A stretch of DNA of 10,697 nucleotides from NCBI GenBank assembly GCA_030597865.1, contig JAUVQZ010000089.1:1-10697 (forward strand). Reading direction: 5' to 3'. The notes under the pieces were generated by a model. That model ran no database searches and was not told the DNA's origin. It was given only the letters and a program-made list of their open reading frames with translations. The translations under genes were made by a program, and so were the position numbers. This DNA is from Pseudomonadota bacterium. GTDB lineage: Bacteria; Desulfobacterota; Desulfobulbia; Desulfobulbales; SURF-16. Of the stretch, positions 1-8,862 are shown in pieces; position 1 is the stretch's first letter; every line of letters begins with the position of its first letter.

Positions 1-1815
1 AACGGTGTCCTTGGTGCCGGCATGACGATAGGTGTAGTCAATGAGCTTGGCCAGGGCCTTCTTGGTCAGGGGCTTATTCACCTGCGCGAACTCCACAGAT
101 TTGGGCAGCAACCGACCAACCAGAACACGGCCTATGGTGGTCTCAATAATCTTGCCGTCAATACGGACCTTGATCATGGCCTGCAGATGGACCTGGTCGT
201 AATCATAGGCAATACTCGCCTCCTCGGCAGAGGAAAAGATCTTGTTATGACCCTTGGCGTAGAGGCGGGCCCTGGTCATATAGTAGAGACCAAGGACAAT
301 ATCCTGGCTGGGGATAATAATCGGCTCACCATTGGCAGGGGAGAGGATGTTGTTGGTGGACATCATCAACACCCGGGCCTCCATCTGGGCCTCTACGGTG
401 AGGGGCAGATGGACCGCCATCTGGTCACCGTCAAAGTCGGCATTAAAGGCGGCGCAGACCAGGGGGTGAAGCTGGATGGCCTTACCCTCAATGAGGACCG
501 GCTCAAAGGCCTGCATACCGAGACGATGCAGGGTCGGGGCGCGGTTAAGAATGATGGGATACTCGCGAACCACGTCATCAAGGACATCCCACACCTCCTT
601 AGTGCCCTTTTCCACCATCTTACGGGCACTCTTGATGGTGGTGACATAACCTAAGGCCTCAAGCTTATTATAGATAAAGGGCTTGAAGAGCTCCAGGGCC
701 ATCTTCTTGGGCAGACCACACTGGTGGAGACGGAGATGGGGGCCGACCACAATAACGGTACGACCCGAGTAGTCAACACGTTTACCCAGCAGGTTCTGGC
801 GAAAACGGCCCTGCTTACCCTTGAGCATGTCAGAGAGGGATTTAAGGGGCCGCTTATTGGGACCGGTAATGGTCTTGCCGCGCCGGCCATTATCAAAGAG
901 GACATCAACGGCCTCCTGGAGCATCCTCTTTTCATTACGGATGATGATCTCAGGGGCGTCAAGGTCAAGCAGACGCTTGAGACGGTTGTTGCGGTTGATC
1001 ACCCGGCGATAGAGATCATTGAGGTCAGAGGTGGCAAAACGACCGCCCTCCAGGGGCACCAGGGGGCGCAGATCCGGGGGCAGGACCGGGATGGTATTGA
1101 GGATCATCCACTCCGGCTTATTGCCGGAATCCTTGAAGGCCTCGACAACATTGAGGCGCTTGGCGTATTTTTTACGCTTGGCCTCGGAGCCGGTGGTGCG
1201 CATATCTTCGCGCAGCTCTTTGGAGAGGGCCGGAAGATCCAGGGAACTCAGGATCTCCTTGATGGCGGAGGCGCCGATTCCCACGGTGAACTTGCCAGGG
1301 AACTCTTCGCGACTCTGACGATACAGCTCCTCATTCATCAGGGTTCCCACCGCAATGGTGGATTCCTGGGAGGTGACAACCACATAGGAGTCGAAGTAGA
1401 GAACCTTCTCCAGCTCCTTCAAGGTCATATCACAGAGGTTACCGATCTTGGAGGGCAGACTCTTCAGAAACCAGATGTGGGCCACAGGCGCAGCCAGGGT
1501 AATATGACCCAATCGTTCACGGCGTACCTTGGATTGGATAACCTCAACCCCGCATTTCTCGCAGACCACGCCGCGATGCTTCATGCGCTTATACTTGCCG
1601 CAGTTACACTCGTAGTCCTTGACCGGTCCAAAGATCTTGGCACAGAAAAGACCTTCACGTTCCGGCTTAAATGTCCGGTAGTTAATGGTCTCAGGCTTCT
1701 TCACCTCGCCATAGGACCACTCTTTGATTTTGTCCGGAGAAGCAAGGGAAATACGTACCTTACTAAAAGCTGCTGTCTTTTTTGCCTTGGTAAAAAAGGT
1801 GAAAAGTTCGTCCAC
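1..1815 (-). CDS. rpoC: RNA polymerase beta' subunit, N-terminal 605 codons (partial)
   Basis: This is the catalytic beta' subunit of RNA polymerase, cut by the left window edge; about 605 of the roughly 1400 residues usual for the family are present. The N-terminal zinc-binding domain has C70 and C72 (CNCGKYKR) and C85 and C88 (VVCEKCGVE), the same residue numbers as in E. coli. The catalytic Mg-binding loop NADFDGDQM is complete, with aspartates at 460, 462 and 464, again matching E. coli numbering. [14 protein letters not shown] precedes it. I chose the GTG at 1815 because the reading begins [21 protein letters not shown] and runs straight into the conserved beta' start, and a GAGG Shine-Dalgarno (1823-1826) sits 7 nt upstream; no in-frame ATG fits better. 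It lies 146 bp downstream of rpoB, presumably in the same transcript. Identification is certain; only the C-terminal part is unseen. Confidence 0.98.
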   Translation of the reverse strand, partial: MDELFTFFTKAKKTAAFSKVRISLASPDKIKEWSYGEVKKPETINYRTFKPEREGLFCAKIFGPVKDYECNCGKYKRMKHRGVVCEKCGVEVIQSKVRRERLGHITLAAPVAHIWFLKSLPSKIGNLCDMTLKELEKVLYFDSYVVVTSQESTIAVGTLMNEELYRQSREEFPGKFTVGIGASAIKEILSSLDLPALSKELREDMRTTGSEAKRKKYAKRLNVVEAFKDSGNKPEWMILNTIPVLPPDLRPLVPLEGGRFATSDLNDLYRRVINRNNRLKRLLDLDAPEIIIRNEKRMLQEAVDVLFDNGRRGKTITGPNKRPLKSLSDMLKGKQGRFRQNLLGKRVDYSGRTVIVVGPHLRLHQCGLPKKMALELFKPFIYNKLEALGYVTTIKSARKMVEKGTKEVWDVLDDVVREYPIILNRAPTLHRLGMQAFEPVLIEGKAIQLHPLVCAAFNADFDGDQMAVHLPLTVEAQMEARVLMMSTNNILSPANGEPIIIPSQDIVLGLYYMTRARLYAKGHNKIFSSAEEASIAYDYDQVHLQAMIKVRIDGKIIETTIGRVLVGRLLPKSVEFAQVNKPLTKKALAKLIDYTYRHAGTKDTV

Positions 1816-1961
1816 AGATGCACCTCAAGCTATTGAGAATGAAAAGAAGGTATTGGAGGTAAAGGAGATCTAGAAGAGCTCAACTCCCCCTTACCTTTTT
1901 CCAATCTTCTTTATTTCTTTAACTTCTTTATTTCTTTAACTTCTCTAATTCGGGTTACGTG
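1816..1961 (-). other. rpoB-rpoC intergenic spacer with imperfect inverted repeat
   Basis: The 146-bp spacer holds no gene. Its rpoB-proximal half carries tandem repeats (listed separately). The rest can fold: AGAAGGTATTGG at 1845-1856 opposes CCAATCTTCT at 1901-1910, and GGTAA nearer the centre opposes TTACC, with an AGAAGAGCTC-containing centre. The pairing is interrupted by small bulges. No clean U-tract follows on the minus strand, so I do not call it a terminator. It may affect RNA processing between rpoB and rpoC or be a degenerate repeat; the function is unknown. Confidence 0.45.
1906..1950. repeat. 17-bp AT-rich tandem repeat after rpoB
   Basis: Two perfect copies of CTTCTTTATTTCTTTAA lie at 1906-1922 and 1923-1939, followed by a partial degenerate copy CTTCTCTAATT at 1940-1950. 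The array starts 11 bp past the rpoB stop. On the transcribed strand it reads as AG-rich RNA (AAGAAATAAAGAAGTT). It resembles the repeat array just after tuf (10528-10590), sharing the AAGAAGTT and AGAAATAAAGAAG style of units and an AATTAGA entry. Its function is unknown. Confidence 0.8.
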
Positions 1962-4900
1962 CTACTCCATCAATTCCATATCCAGACACAACCCTTGCAG
2001 CTCTTTGACCAGAACATGGAACGATTCCGGCAGACCTGCCTCCAGGAAATTATTTCCCTTAACAATTTTCTCATACATCTTGGTCCGGCCGGCCACGTCA
2101 TCCGACTTAACGGTGAGAAACTCCTGAAGGGTATAGGCGGCACCATAGGCTTCCATGGCCCAGACCTCCATCTCTCCGAGACGCTGACCACCAAACTGGG
2201 CCTTACCGCCCAGGGGCTGCTGGGTAACGAGGGAGTAAGGACCGGTGGAGCGGGCATGGATCTTGTCATCAACCAGATGGTGGAGTTTCAGGAAGTACAT
2301 GGTCCCCACCGTAACCTGGTTGGCAAAAGATTCACCGGTGAGACCATCATAGAGGGTGGACTGACCAACCTCTTCAACTCCGGCCTCCACCAGCATCTCT
2401 CGAATCTCACTCTCCCGGGCCCCATCAAAGACAGGGGTTTCCATATGAAGACCGGTGCCCATATTATTGGCATAGTCAAGGAGCTCATCATCGCTAAAGC
2501 CCTCAACTAACCGGTCATACTCATCCTTGCTGTAGACGGCCTTAAACTTCGCCTTGACGTTATCCAGGTCGCGCTTTTCAGCAAAGGTCTGGACCTGCTC
2601 GCCAAGCATCTTGGCGGCCCGGCCCAGATGGACCTCAAGGATCTGACCGACATTCATACGGGAGGGTACGCCCAGGGGGTTAAGGACGATGTCAACACTG
2701 GTACCATTAGCAAAAAACGGCATATCCTCCTCAGGAAGAATCCGGGAGACAACACCCTTATTACCATGGCGGCCGGCCATCTTATCGCCCACGGACAGCT
2801 TGCGCTTCACGGCGATATAGACCTTGACCATCTTGATAACGCCCGGGGGCAGATCATCACCCTTCTTCAGGCGATTAATCCGGTCCTCATAACGCTTCTT
2901 GACCTCCTTGACCTGCTTATCATAGCGCTGGAAGATGAGTTCGACCTCACCCTCAAAACGCTCACGATGGGTGTAATCAATGCGCTTGACCGCAGAAAGG
3001 GACATCTTCTCCAGCACCTCGGCGGTCATCCGGCCCCCCTCTTCAATGAGAACCTCACCGCTTTGCGAGATAACGGCAGAGGCAGCCTTCTCCTTGGAGA
3101 GCAGATCGGCAATGGAGTTGCGTACCGCATTCTTCAGGCAGCGGACCTCATCCTCCATATCGCGGTGGAGACGGTCAATCTCAAAATCCTCAATGGCCAG
3201 GGAGCGTTCATCCTTCTCAACGCCCTTACGGGAAAAGACCTTGGCGTCAATGACCACACCCTCGACTCCGGGTGGTACACGCAGGGAGGTGTCCTTGACA
3301 TCACCGGCCTTCTCACCAAAGATGGCACGGAGCAGTTTCTCCTCTGGGGAGAGCTGGGTTTCACCCTTGGGCGTTACCTTGCCCACCATGGTGTCACCGG
3401 GCCTGATCTCGGCACCAATACGGACACCACCAGACTCATCAAGATTGCCCAGGGCCTCTTCGCTGACATTGGGGATATCACGGGTAATCTCCTCCTTGCC
3501 AAGCTTGGTATCGCGGGCCACGGTCTCAAACACCTCGATATGCACAGAGGTGTAGGTATCCTGCTTAAGGAGCTTCTCATTGATGAGAATAGAATCCTCA
3601 AAGTTGTAACCACGCCAGGGCATAAAGGCGATGGTGACGTTCTTGCCAAGGGCAAGCTCGCCGCACTCGGTGCCCGGGCCATCGGCCAGAAGCTGTCCCT
3701 CAACCACCTTTTCGCCGGGCAGCACCACCGGGGTCTGGGTAAAACAGGTGGACTGATTAGACTTTTTATACTTGTCCAGGCGGTAGACACCAACGCCGGT
3801 GTCAAAACCACCGGTGCCAGGTTGTTTATAGCGAACCACAACACGGTTGGCATCAACCTCCTCAACCACACCAGGGCCGTCGGCCAGCAGGCAGACCCCG
3901 GAATCGCGGGCCACGGTTTTCTCCATACCCGTGCCCACCAGTGGCGAGGCGGTGCGCAGCAATGGCACGCCCTGACGCTGCATATTGGAACCCATCAGCG
4001 CCCGGTTGGCATCATCGTTTTCCAGGAAGGGGATCAGGGAGGCTGCCACCGACACCAGCTGGTTCGGGGAAACATCCATATGGGTGATCATCTCCTTGTT
4101 GGCAAGAAGAACCTCGCCGTCCTGACGGGCAATAACATTATCCTCATCAATGACATCATCCTTGTCCAACTTGACCTGGGCCGGAATCACCACCTTGCCC
4201 TTCTCCTTGAGGGCGGTCATGTAGTTCACGTCACTGGTCGCCTTACCATTTGCCACTGTTCGGTAGGGGGTTTCAATGAAACCATACTGGTTGACCTTGG
4301 CATAGGAGGCCAGGGAGACGATAAGACCGATATTCGGGCCCTCAGGGGTCTCAATGGGGCAGATACGGCCATAATGGGTGGGATGAACGTCACGAACCTC
4401 AAAGCCGGCCCGTTCACGGGACAGACCACCAGGTCCAAGGGCAGATAGCCGTCTCTTATGGGTCACCTCGGAAAGGGGGTTAGTCTGATCCATAAACTGG
4501 GAGAGCTGACTGGTACCGAAAAACTCCTTGATGGACGCGGTGATGGGCTTAGGATTAATGAGATCGTGGGGCATGAGGGTCTCAATTTCCTGCAGGCTCA
4601 TGCGTTCACGAATGGCGCGTTCCATGCGGACAAGTCCCATGCGATACTGATTTTCGACGAGCTCACCAACCGTCCGAACGCGGCGATTGCCGAGATGATC
4701 GATATCATCCACAGCCCCCTGGGACTCTTTGAGACGAACCAGGTAACGCACCGCCTCTATGATATCCTCCCGGGTCAGGGTACGGGTCTCCACCGGAGTA
4801 TCAAAACCCAGCTTGGCGTTGAGCTTGAAGCGCCCCACCTCGGAGAGATCATAGGTGTCAGCATTAAAAAAGAGATTTTCAAAGAAGGTGGTGGCAACCT

Positions 4901-6047
4901 CAATGGTCGGCGGGCTACTGGGCCGCAAGCGCCGGTAGATCTCAAGCAGGGCCTCCTCAGAGGAGGTGGTCTTGTCAAGAAAGAGGGTCTTTCGAAAGGA
5001 ATCAGTGGAGGTAACACCATCAATATGGAGGGTTTCTATCTCAGTGATTCCTGCTTCGGCCAGGGCCTCCAGGACAGCATCAGTCAATTCACCATTGCAG
5101 GGCAGGATAATCTCGCCGGTGGCAGGATCGACTATATCATCGACAACAAAACGGCCAACAACGGATTCGTCATCAATCTCTATATAGTCAATGCCAGCCT
5201 TGGCAATCCTGCCGGCCAGAGCCTTACCGATCTTACGGCCAGCCTTGGCAAGGACATCACCGCTGGTGGGATCGATAATATCCTTTTGGGCACGAGTACC
5301 TGTAAAGGTGACGGCATCAAAAGAGCAATAAACTTTATGACCTTCAAACTTAAGGATCTCGGTGTTGTAAAAATATCTAAGCAGGCTGGGAGAATCATGA
5401 CCCAGGGCCTTTAAGAGGGTGGTGATATGAAATTTGCGGCGCCGGTCAATACGGACAAAAAGAACATCTTTGGCATCAAACTCAAAGTCAACCCAGGAAC
5501 CACGCACAGGGATGATACGCGCGGAGTAGAGGAGCTTCCCGCCGGAATGGGTCTTGCCGTTATCATGGGCGTAGAAGAGACCGGGAGAACGCTGGAGCTG
5601 GGAAACAATGACTCGTTCCGTACCGTTAACCACAAAAACGCCGCTCTTGGTCATCAAGGGCAGGGAGCCGAGATAGACGGCCTGTTCCTTGATGTCACGG
5701 ATTGATTTTGCCTCAGTCTCCGGGTCAACATCAAAGGAAATCAGACGTACGGTTATTTTCAGAGGAACATCATAGGTCATACCCCGCTCACCACACTCTT
5801 CAACGGTATATTTCGGTTCACCGAAGGTGTAGTTGACAAATTCAAGGGTACAATTGCCGTTAAAATCATCAATGGGGAATACGGAGTTATACACACCCTG
5901 GAGACCGGTTTCCTCCCTCTCATCAGGGGCCGTATTCATCTGCAAAAAATCATCATAGGATCTTTTTTGCATATCGATAAGATGGGGCTTTTGAACCAAG
6001 TCACCAATCTTAGCGAAGCTTTTTCTAACGCGTCTCATGCTTTTCAT
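1962..6047 (-). CDS. rpoB: RNA polymerase beta subunit
   Basis: Complete beta subunit of RNA polymerase, 1361 residues against 1342 in E. coli. The rifampicin pocket is fully conserved: [21 protein letters not shown] is followed by LSALGPGGL, with D520, H530 and S535 matching E. coli D516, H526 and S531, so the sequence predicts a rifampicin-sensitive enzyme. The NFEDS motif places E817 and D818 at the active-site face. [12 protein letters not shown] supplies K1089 and K1097, equivalent to E. coli K1065 and K1073. The C-terminus keeps the [17 protein letters not shown] block that contacts beta'. I chose the ATG at 6047 because AAGGA (6058-6062) lies 10 nt upstream; the next ATG (codon 4, 6038) would be 19 nt away. 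It follows rplL after a 446-bp untranslated gap and precedes rpoC. Long plus-strand open frames across it are antisense artefacts. Confidence 0.99.
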   Translation of the reverse strand: MKSMRRVRKSFAKIGDLVQKPHLIDMQKRSYDDFLQMNTAPDEREETGLQGVYNSVFPIDDFNGNCTLEFVNYTFGEPKYTVEECGERGMTYDVPLKITVRLISFDVDPETEAKSIRDIKEQAVYLGSLPLMTKSGVFVVNGTERVIVSQLQRSPGLFYAHDNGKTHSGGKLLYSARIIPVRGSWVDFEFDAKDVLFVRIDRRRKFHITTLLKALGHDSPSLLRYFYNTEILKFEGHKVYCSFDAVTFTGTRAQKDIIDPTSGDVLAKAGRKIGKALAGRIAKAGIDYIEIDDESVVGRFVVDDIVDPATGEIILPCNGELTDAVLEALAEAGITEIETLHIDGVTSTDSFRKTLFLDKTTSSEEALLEIYRRLRPSSPPTIEVATTFFENLFFNADTYDLSEVGRFKLNAKLGFDTPVETRTLTREDIIEAVRYLVRLKESQGAVDDIDHLGNRRVRTVGELVENQYRMGLVRMERAIRERMSLQEIETLMPHDLINPKPITASIKEFFGTSQLSQFMDQTNPLSEVTHKRRLSALGPGGLSRERAGFEVRDVHPTHYGRICPIETPEGPNIGLIVSLASYAKVNQYGFIETPYRTVANGKATSDVNYMTALKEKGKVVIPAQVKLDKDDVIDEDNVIARQDGEVLLANKEMITHMDVSPNQLVSVAASLIPFLENDDANRALMGSNMQRQGVPLLRTASPLVGTGMEKTVARDSGVCLLADGPGVVEEVDANRVVVRYKQPGTGGFDTGVGVYRLDKYKKSNQSTCFTQTPVVLPGEKVVEGQLLADGPGTECGELALGKNVTIAFMPWRGYNFEDSILINEKLLKQDTYTSVHIEVFETVARDTKLGKEEITRDIPNVSEEALGNLDESGGVRIGAEIRPGDTMVGKVTPKGETQLSPEEKLLRAIFGEKAGDVKDTSLRVPPGVEGVVIDAKVFSRKGVEKDERSLAIEDFEIDRLHRDMEDEVRCLKNAVRNSIADLLSKEKAASAVISQSGEVLIEEGGRMTAEVLEKMSLSAVKRIDYTHRERFEGEVELIFQRYDKQVKEVKKRYEDRINRLKKGDDLPPGVIKMVKVYIAVKRKLSVGDKMAGRHGNKGVVSRILPEEDMPFFANGTSVDIVLNPLGVPSRMNVGQILEVHLGRAAKMLGEQVQTFAEKRDLDNVKAKFKAVYSKDEYDRLVEGFSDDELLDYANNMGTGLHMETPVFDGARESEIREMLVEAGVEEVGQSTLYDGLTGESFANQVTVGTMYFLKLHHLVDDKIHARSTGPYSLVTQQPLGGKAQFGGQRLGEMEVWAMEAYGAAYTLQEFLTVKSDDVAGRTKMYEKIVKGNNFLEAGLPESFHVLVKELQGLCLDMELME

Positions 6048-6264
6048 CGAAAAAATGTCCTTGTCTAAATCAAGCTCAAAGAAAAACGTCTTTTATACGC
6101 CCACCACAAGCAGGCAGGGGGGCGTGATCTAATTTACTATGTATTGTAGCAAGGCCCGGGGGGGGGCCTGTTGCATCCGGGGGCGGTTATCTGCCTACAG
6201 ATGCCATATGTTTGGGGAGGTGCAGGGGACAAAATAAAGTTTCATGGCACTGTCACACATTGCT

Positions 6265-6285
6265 AAGGGGGGCAAACCCCTTTTT
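6265..6285 (+). terminator. Terminator-like hairpin facing the plus strand
   Basis: AAGGGG (6265-6270) and CCCCTT (6277-6282) form a 6-bp stem with a GGCAAA loop. On the plus strand the stem runs into five Ts (6281-6285), two of which belong to the stem. On the minus strand, the direction of all genes here, no U-tract follows. No plus-strand gene exists to be terminated, so it may stop antisense transcription or be a chance structure. Confidence 0.3.
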
Positions 6286-6376
6286 ACGAGCCAGGGAGCT
6301 GGTTGGGGGAAACATCATGCAACCTCATACAAATGAGGGAAAAAACACCTACACTCACCTGCGTAAGCATAAACGC

Positions 6377-6417
6377 ATGTAACGCTGCAGGCATTTTGAT
6401 GCCTAACAGCGTTACAT
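6377..6417 (-). other. Long hairpin between rplL and rpoB (candidate processing or attenuation site)
   Basis: An 11-bp perfect stem, ATGTAACGCTG (6377-6387) with CAGCGTTACAT (6407-6417), encloses a second 5-bp stem, GGCAT (6390-6394) with ATGCC (6399-6403), with small internal bulges and a 4-nt loop. It starts about 76 nt after the rplL stop. No run of Us follows on the minus strand, so it is not a canonical intrinsic terminator. By position it recalls the E. coli rplL-rpoB attenuator and RNase III site, but a role is only inferred. Confidence 0.6.
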
Positions 6418-6493
6418 AAGGTCCAAAAAAAATCTTCTGAACAAAATTGCCATGCTGCCAATAGAATGAGCGGCACCACAGCTATGGCTGGAA

Positions 6494-6880
6494 TTACTTG
6501 ATTTCCGCACCACCACCAGCGGATTCGATCTTGGTCTTGATCTCCTCAGCCTCTTCCTTGGATACGCCTTCCTTAATAGGGGCAGGTGCAGACTCAACAA
6601 GGGCCTTGGCCTCCTTGAGACCGAGGGAGGTGATACCGCGAACCTCTTTAATAACACCGATCTTCTTGTCGCCTGCAGAGGTAAGGATGACGTCGAACTC
6701 GGTCTTCTCAGCGGCAGCTTCGCCACCAGCATCACCACCACCAGCGCCTGCGACAGCTACGGCAACCGGAGCTGCAGCAGTCACACCGAATTTCTCTTCA
6801 ATAGCACCCACGAGCTCAGAAAGCTCAAGTACGGTCATTCCGGCAATTGCCTCTAGTATTTCATCAGTTGAAAGAGCCAT
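6494..6880 (-). CDS. rplL: Ribosomal protein bL12 (L7/L12)
   Basis: Complete stalk protein of 128 residues, close to the usual 120-130. The N-terminal dimerisation domain (about 1-32, [20 protein letters not shown]) binds the L10 C-terminal helix. An Ala/Gly-rich flexible hinge follows (about 35-58, [19 protein letters not shown]). The C-terminal domain (about 60-128) carries the conserved factor-binding segment [20 protein letters not shown], which recruits EF-Tu, EF-G and other translational GTPases to the 50S subunit. A GAGGA Shine-Dalgarno (6888-6892) sits 7 nt upstream of the ATG and 2 nt after the rplJ stop, so the two genes are tightly coupled, as expected for partners needed in a fixed ratio (several L12 per L10). 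The extra translation normally needed for L12 is consistent with its strong ribosome binding site. Confidence 0.98.
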   Translation of the reverse strand: MALSTDEILEAIAGMTVLELSELVGAIEEKFGVTAAAPVAVAVAGAGGGDAGGEAAAEKTEFDVILTSAGDKKIGVIKEVRGITSLGLKEAKALVESAPAPIKEGVSKEEAEEIKTKIESAGGGAEIK

Positions 6881-6894
6881 TATATATTCCTCAA

Positions 6895-7413
6895 TTATTG
6901 TTCTTTTTGATCTTTTACTGCCTGGAGAGCGTAAACAAGCTTGGTGGGCAGTGCATTAAGTACCCTGACAAAATTGGTGGGTACGCCATTCATTGCAGAG
7001 AGCAGTTGGCCAAGCAGTACTTCCTTGCTCGGTAACTTGGAGAGTGCCTCTAAATCGGATACATTGAGACTCTTACCGTCCAGGCAACCCATTCTGATCT
7101 CAAGCTCAGGATGATCCTGTGCAAATTTAGTCAGAATTTTTGCTGGTGTCACTGGATCCTCGTAGGACATGGTGACAGCAGTGGTTCCCGTAAGGGAGTC
7201 ATGCATCGATTCAAAGGAGGTACCCTCTATTGCTCTACGCATTAGAGTGTTTTTTGCGACCTGTATTTCCGCATTTGATTTCTTCAACTCACGGCGAAGC
7301 TCTTCAAATGAGGATACGGTCATCCCACGATAGTCAGTGACAATAGCGATCTTTGCCTTTTCAAGCTTGCCGCTTAGGTCTTCAACTACGGAGACTTTTC
7401 CTTGACGGTTCAA
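6895..7413 (-). CDS. rplJ: Ribosomal protein uL10, probable UUG start
   Basis: L10 anchors the L12 stalk to 23S rRNA and, as the L10-L12 complex, represses its own operon in many bacteria. The N-terminal globular domain is clear: [20 protein letters not shown], then [14 protein letters not shown], which is typical of the family. The C-terminal part ends in a helix ([19 protein letters not shown]) suited to binding L12 dimers. The frame has no ATG near its beginning. Two TTG codons are available: 7419 and 7413. The AGGAGG Shine-Dalgarno (7422-7427) is only 2 nt from the first but 8 nt from the second, and starting at 7413 gives [13 protein letters not shown], which matches the common MNR beginning of L10. 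I therefore call 172 residues. A UUG start would lower initiation relative to rplL. It is preceded by an L10-type leader and followed 14 nt later by rplL. Confidence 0.96.
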   Translation of the reverse strand: MNRQGKVSVVEDLSGKLEKAKIAIVTDYRGMTVSSFEELRRELKKSNAEIQVAKNTLMRRAIEGTSFESMHDSLTGTTAVTMSYEDPVTPAKILTKFAQDHPELEIRMGCLDGKSLNVSDLEALSKLPSKEVLLGQLLSAMNGVPTNFVRVLNALPTKLVYALQAVKDQKEQ

Positions 7414-7421
7414 TGTCAAAT

Positions 7422-7427
7422 CCTCCT
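7422..7427 (-). promoter_or_regulatory. rplJ Shine-Dalgarno that decides the UUG start
   Basis: A full AGGAGG lies 8 nt before the TTG at 7413 and only 2 nt before the in-frame TTG at 7419. Optimal spacing selects the downstream UUG as the rplJ start. Confidence 0.75.
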
Positions 7428-7492
7428 AAAAATGAAACGAGTTGAAGCAGTTGGGTCGATGAAAGGAGATAAGAACGATAACTGTGAAACCT

Positions 7493-7511
7493 GGTGGTTG
7501 ATCACAACACC
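7493..7511 (-). other. Hairpin between L10 leader and rplJ
   Basis: GGTGTTG and CAACCACC on the minus strand (7505-7511 and 7493-7500) pair with one bulge around a 4-nt loop. No U-tract follows, so it is not a terminator. It lies between the leader core and the rplJ ribosome binding site and may be part of the regulatory fold; this is inference. Confidence 0.4.
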
Positions 7512-7518
7512 ATCTTTT

Positions 7519-7602
7519 GTCTCGGCGGGCACCACTATTACAATCAGTGATTTTAAGCGCCTGGGGGCGCACCAGCTGTCTTCGACTATGCAACTACTTG
7601 CA
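7519..7602 (-). promoter_or_regulatory. L10-type ribosomal protein leader upstream of rplJ
   Basis: The minus-strand RNA contains the hallmarks of the L10 leader family (Rfam L10_leader): GUCGAAGACAG at 7586-7576, then a GGUG, a short hairpin GCGCC-CCCA-GGCGC, a CUUAA segment, a CACU/AGUG stem, and GCCGAGAC at 7526-7519 closing the structure. In Bacillus and relatives, similar CGAAGACAG...CUUAAU...GCCGAG sequences bind the L10-(L12)n complex to repress rplJL. A 5-bp stem TGCAA/TTGCA (7589-7602) precedes the core. The element fits the 211-bp untranslated space between rplA and rplJ. Recognition is from the conserved sequence pattern; exact boundaries and folding are approximate. Confidence 0.8.
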
Positions 7603-7613
7603 TGGTAATTGAA

Positions 7614-7624
7614 GCAGGACCTGC
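7614..7624. repeat. Short palindrome just after rplA
   Basis: GCAGGACCTGC is a perfect inverted repeat about a single central base, sitting immediately after the rplA stop codon. It is too short to be a terminator and no T-run follows. It may be part of the leader folding or chance. Confidence 0.4.
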
Positions 7625-8326
7625 CTACTTCGCTAATGTCCTCAATTCAACGGGGTCAAGCTTGTAGCCGGGACCCATTGTTGTTGAGATTGAGGCACCC
7701 TTCAGATAAATGCCCTTTGCTGAAGAGGGTTTTATCTGAATGATTTTTTCAATAAAGGCGATGAGATTCTCTTTGAGCTTCTGCTGTTCAAAGGAGACCT
7801 TGCCCAGCATGGCGTGGACAATACCAGCCTTGTCAACGCGAAAATCGATCTTACCGGACTTGACCTCGCCAACAACACGGCCAACGTCAAAGGTAACCGT
7901 TCCAAGCTTGGCATTGGGCATCAGGCTGCGGGGTCCGAGAACCCGGCCAATTTTACCGACAACACCCATCATATCCGGGGTGGCGACACATTTCTCAAAA
8001 TCGAGCCAGCCACCCTGAATTTTCTCAACATACTCATCACCACCGGCATAGTCGGCGCCGGCATCCAGGGCTTCCTGCACCTTCTCACCCTTGGCAAAAA
8101 CAAGTACGCGCTCAGTCTTACCAGTACCATTGGGCAGCACCAGGGTGGAGCGTACCATCTGATCGGCATGACGGGGATCAACACCCAGCTTCAGAGCAAT
8201 ATCAAGGGACTCATCAAATTTAGTATACTTTCCCTTCAGTATCTGCTCTAAGGCCTCTTCAAGGGGGTAGAGTTTGAGTCTATCCCTGCCTTCACTGCTT
8301 TTAATATAATTTTTTCCACGAGACAT
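7625..8326 (-). CDS. rplA: Ribosomal protein uL1
   Basis: Complete L1, 233 residues against 234 in E. coli. L1 forms the mobile L1 stalk of the 50S subunit that helps release E-site tRNA, and it represses the L11 operon in many bacteria by binding its mRNA. The conserved core is present: [23 protein letters not shown] (about 48-70), [24 protein letters not shown] (about 117-140), and the C-terminal [22 protein letters not shown]. The ATG at 8326 has GGAG (8334-8337) 7 nt upstream. The ribosome binding site lies in the 14-nt gap after rplK, which points to translational coupling, the arrangement seen when L1 controls both genes. Confidence 0.98.
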   Translation of the reverse strand: MSRGKNYIKSSEGRDRLKLYPLEEALEQILKGKYTKFDESLDIALKLGVDPRHADQMVRSTLVLPNGTGKTERVLVFAKGEKVQEALDAGADYAGGDEYVEKIQGGWLDFEKCVATPDMMGVVGKIGRVLGPRSLMPNAKLGTVTFDVGRVVGEVKSGKIDFRVDKAGIVHAMLGKVSFEQQKLKENLIAFIEKIIQIKPSSAKGIYLKGASISTTMGPGYKLDPVELRTLAK

Positions 8327-8340
8327 TGTGTCACTCCAGA

Positions 8341-8766
8341 TCAGTCAATAACTGTAATGCCAGCACTTCTGGCCGAGCCTTCAATGATCTTCATTGCCGC
8401 TTCAATATCATAGGCATTGAGGTCAGGCATTTTAATTTCTGCGATTTCTTTAATCTGCTCCCGGGTTACCTTGGCAACACGCTCTGTTTTGGGGTTACCG
8501 GAACCCTTGGCCAGACCAAGCTTCTTAAAGAGCAGGGTTGTGGCGGGCGGGGTCTTGGTAATAAAGGAGAAAGATTTATCCTTATAGACGGTAATGACGG
8601 CAGGGATGATCATATCACCCTGATCCTGTGTCTGGGCATTAAATGCCTTACAGAACTCCATGATATTTAGGCCATGTTGACCAAGGGCCGGGCCCACTGG
8701 TGGAGAGGGGTTAGCCTTTCCAGCCGGAATTTGTAGCTTTATATAACCAGTAATTTGCTTAGCCAT
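8341..8766 (-). CDS. rplK: Ribosomal protein uL11
   Basis: Complete L11, 141 residues against 142 in E. coli. L11 forms the base of the GTPase-associated centre with 23S rRNA helices 43-44. The N-terminal domain includes the proline-rich stretch [14 protein letters not shown] (P20, P22, P23, P26), which is the region contacted by thiostrepton in other species. The C-terminal rRNA-binding domain (about 73-141) contains [18 protein letters not shown] and ends in [12 protein letters not shown] frame extension upstream to a TTG at 8784 exists, but I chose the ATG at 8766 because [16 protein letters not shown] is the standard L11 start and AGGAG (8774-8778) is 7 nt upstream. It opens the rplKA pair, 382 bp after nusG including its leader and a repeat element. 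Confidence 0.98.
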   Translation of the reverse strand: MAKQITGYIKLQIPAGKANPSPPVGPALGQHGLNIMEFCKAFNAQTQDQGDMIIPAVITVYKDKSFSFITKTPPATTLLFKKLGLAKGSGNPKTERVAKVTREQIKEIAEIKMPDLNAYDIEAAMKIIEGSARSAGITVID

Positions 8767-8769
8767 AAT

Positions 8770-8783
8770 TGATCTCCTGATCA
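8770..8783 (-). promoter_or_regulatory. rplK ribosome binding site within a small hairpin
   Basis: TGATC-AGGA-GATCA is a 5-bp stem with the Shine-Dalgarno AGGA in its 4-nt loop, 7 nt before the rplK ATG. Such a structure could gate initiation, and L1 regulates rplK translation in E. coli, but I cannot identify an L1 site from sequence alone. Confidence 0.4.
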
Positions 8784-8862
8784 AAAAAATGTTTTTTAGT
8801 CCACCGCTCCTGACACCAGGTCAGCAGAGGCTTGATTGAATGAGCAGTTCAACAACAGGACC

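Larger units (their letters stand above)
6048..6493 (-). other. rplL-rpoB untranslated gap, hairpin-rich
   Basis: This 446-bp gap contains no coding frame I can support on either strand. It holds a long hairpin at 6377-6417 (listed separately), and smaller perfect inverted repeats: CCTCAT/ATGAGG at 6323-6338, AAGGGG/CCCCTT at 6265-6282, and AGGCCC/GGGCCT enclosing part of a run of nine Gs near 6153-6170. A weak stem at 6446-6462 is followed on the minus strand by TTTTGTT. In E. coli the equivalent gap contains an attenuator and an RNase III site that set the rpoBC level relative to ribosomal proteins. A similar role here is inference. I see no convincing -35/-10 pair. Confidence 0.5.

Noticed and set aside
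22..654. 210-codon open frame on the plus strand
   Set aside because: Antisense to the NADFDGDQM region of rpoC; the real gene is on the minus strand.
724..1836. 370-codon open frame on the plus strand
   Set aside because: Antisense to rpoC, whose zinc-finger and other conserved N-terminal motifs occupy the minus strand here. No family resemblance.
1906..1950. CRISPR-like repeats
   Set aside because: The repeats are contiguous with no spacers and are only 17 bp; they are tandem repeats. The same holds for the arrays at 10457-10590.
2628..4448. 606-codon open frame on the plus strand
   Set aside because: It lies wholly antisense to rpoB, whose protein is fully conserved. It has no recognisable domain and arises from codon bias on the opposite strand.
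4458..5414. 318-codon open frame on the plus strand
   Set aside because: Another antisense shadow of rpoB, with no ribosome binding context or domain.
6130..6165. Possible rpoB promoter with TACAAT as -10
   Set aside because: TACAAT on the minus strand is a fair -10, but no acceptable -35 lies at 16-18 nt; the upstream sequence is a C-run.
8767..8784. N-terminal extension of rplK from a TTG at 8784
   Set aside because: The extension MIRRSI overlaps the Shine-Dalgarno, and L11 proteins begin at MAKQ/MAKK, so the ATG at 8766 is the start.
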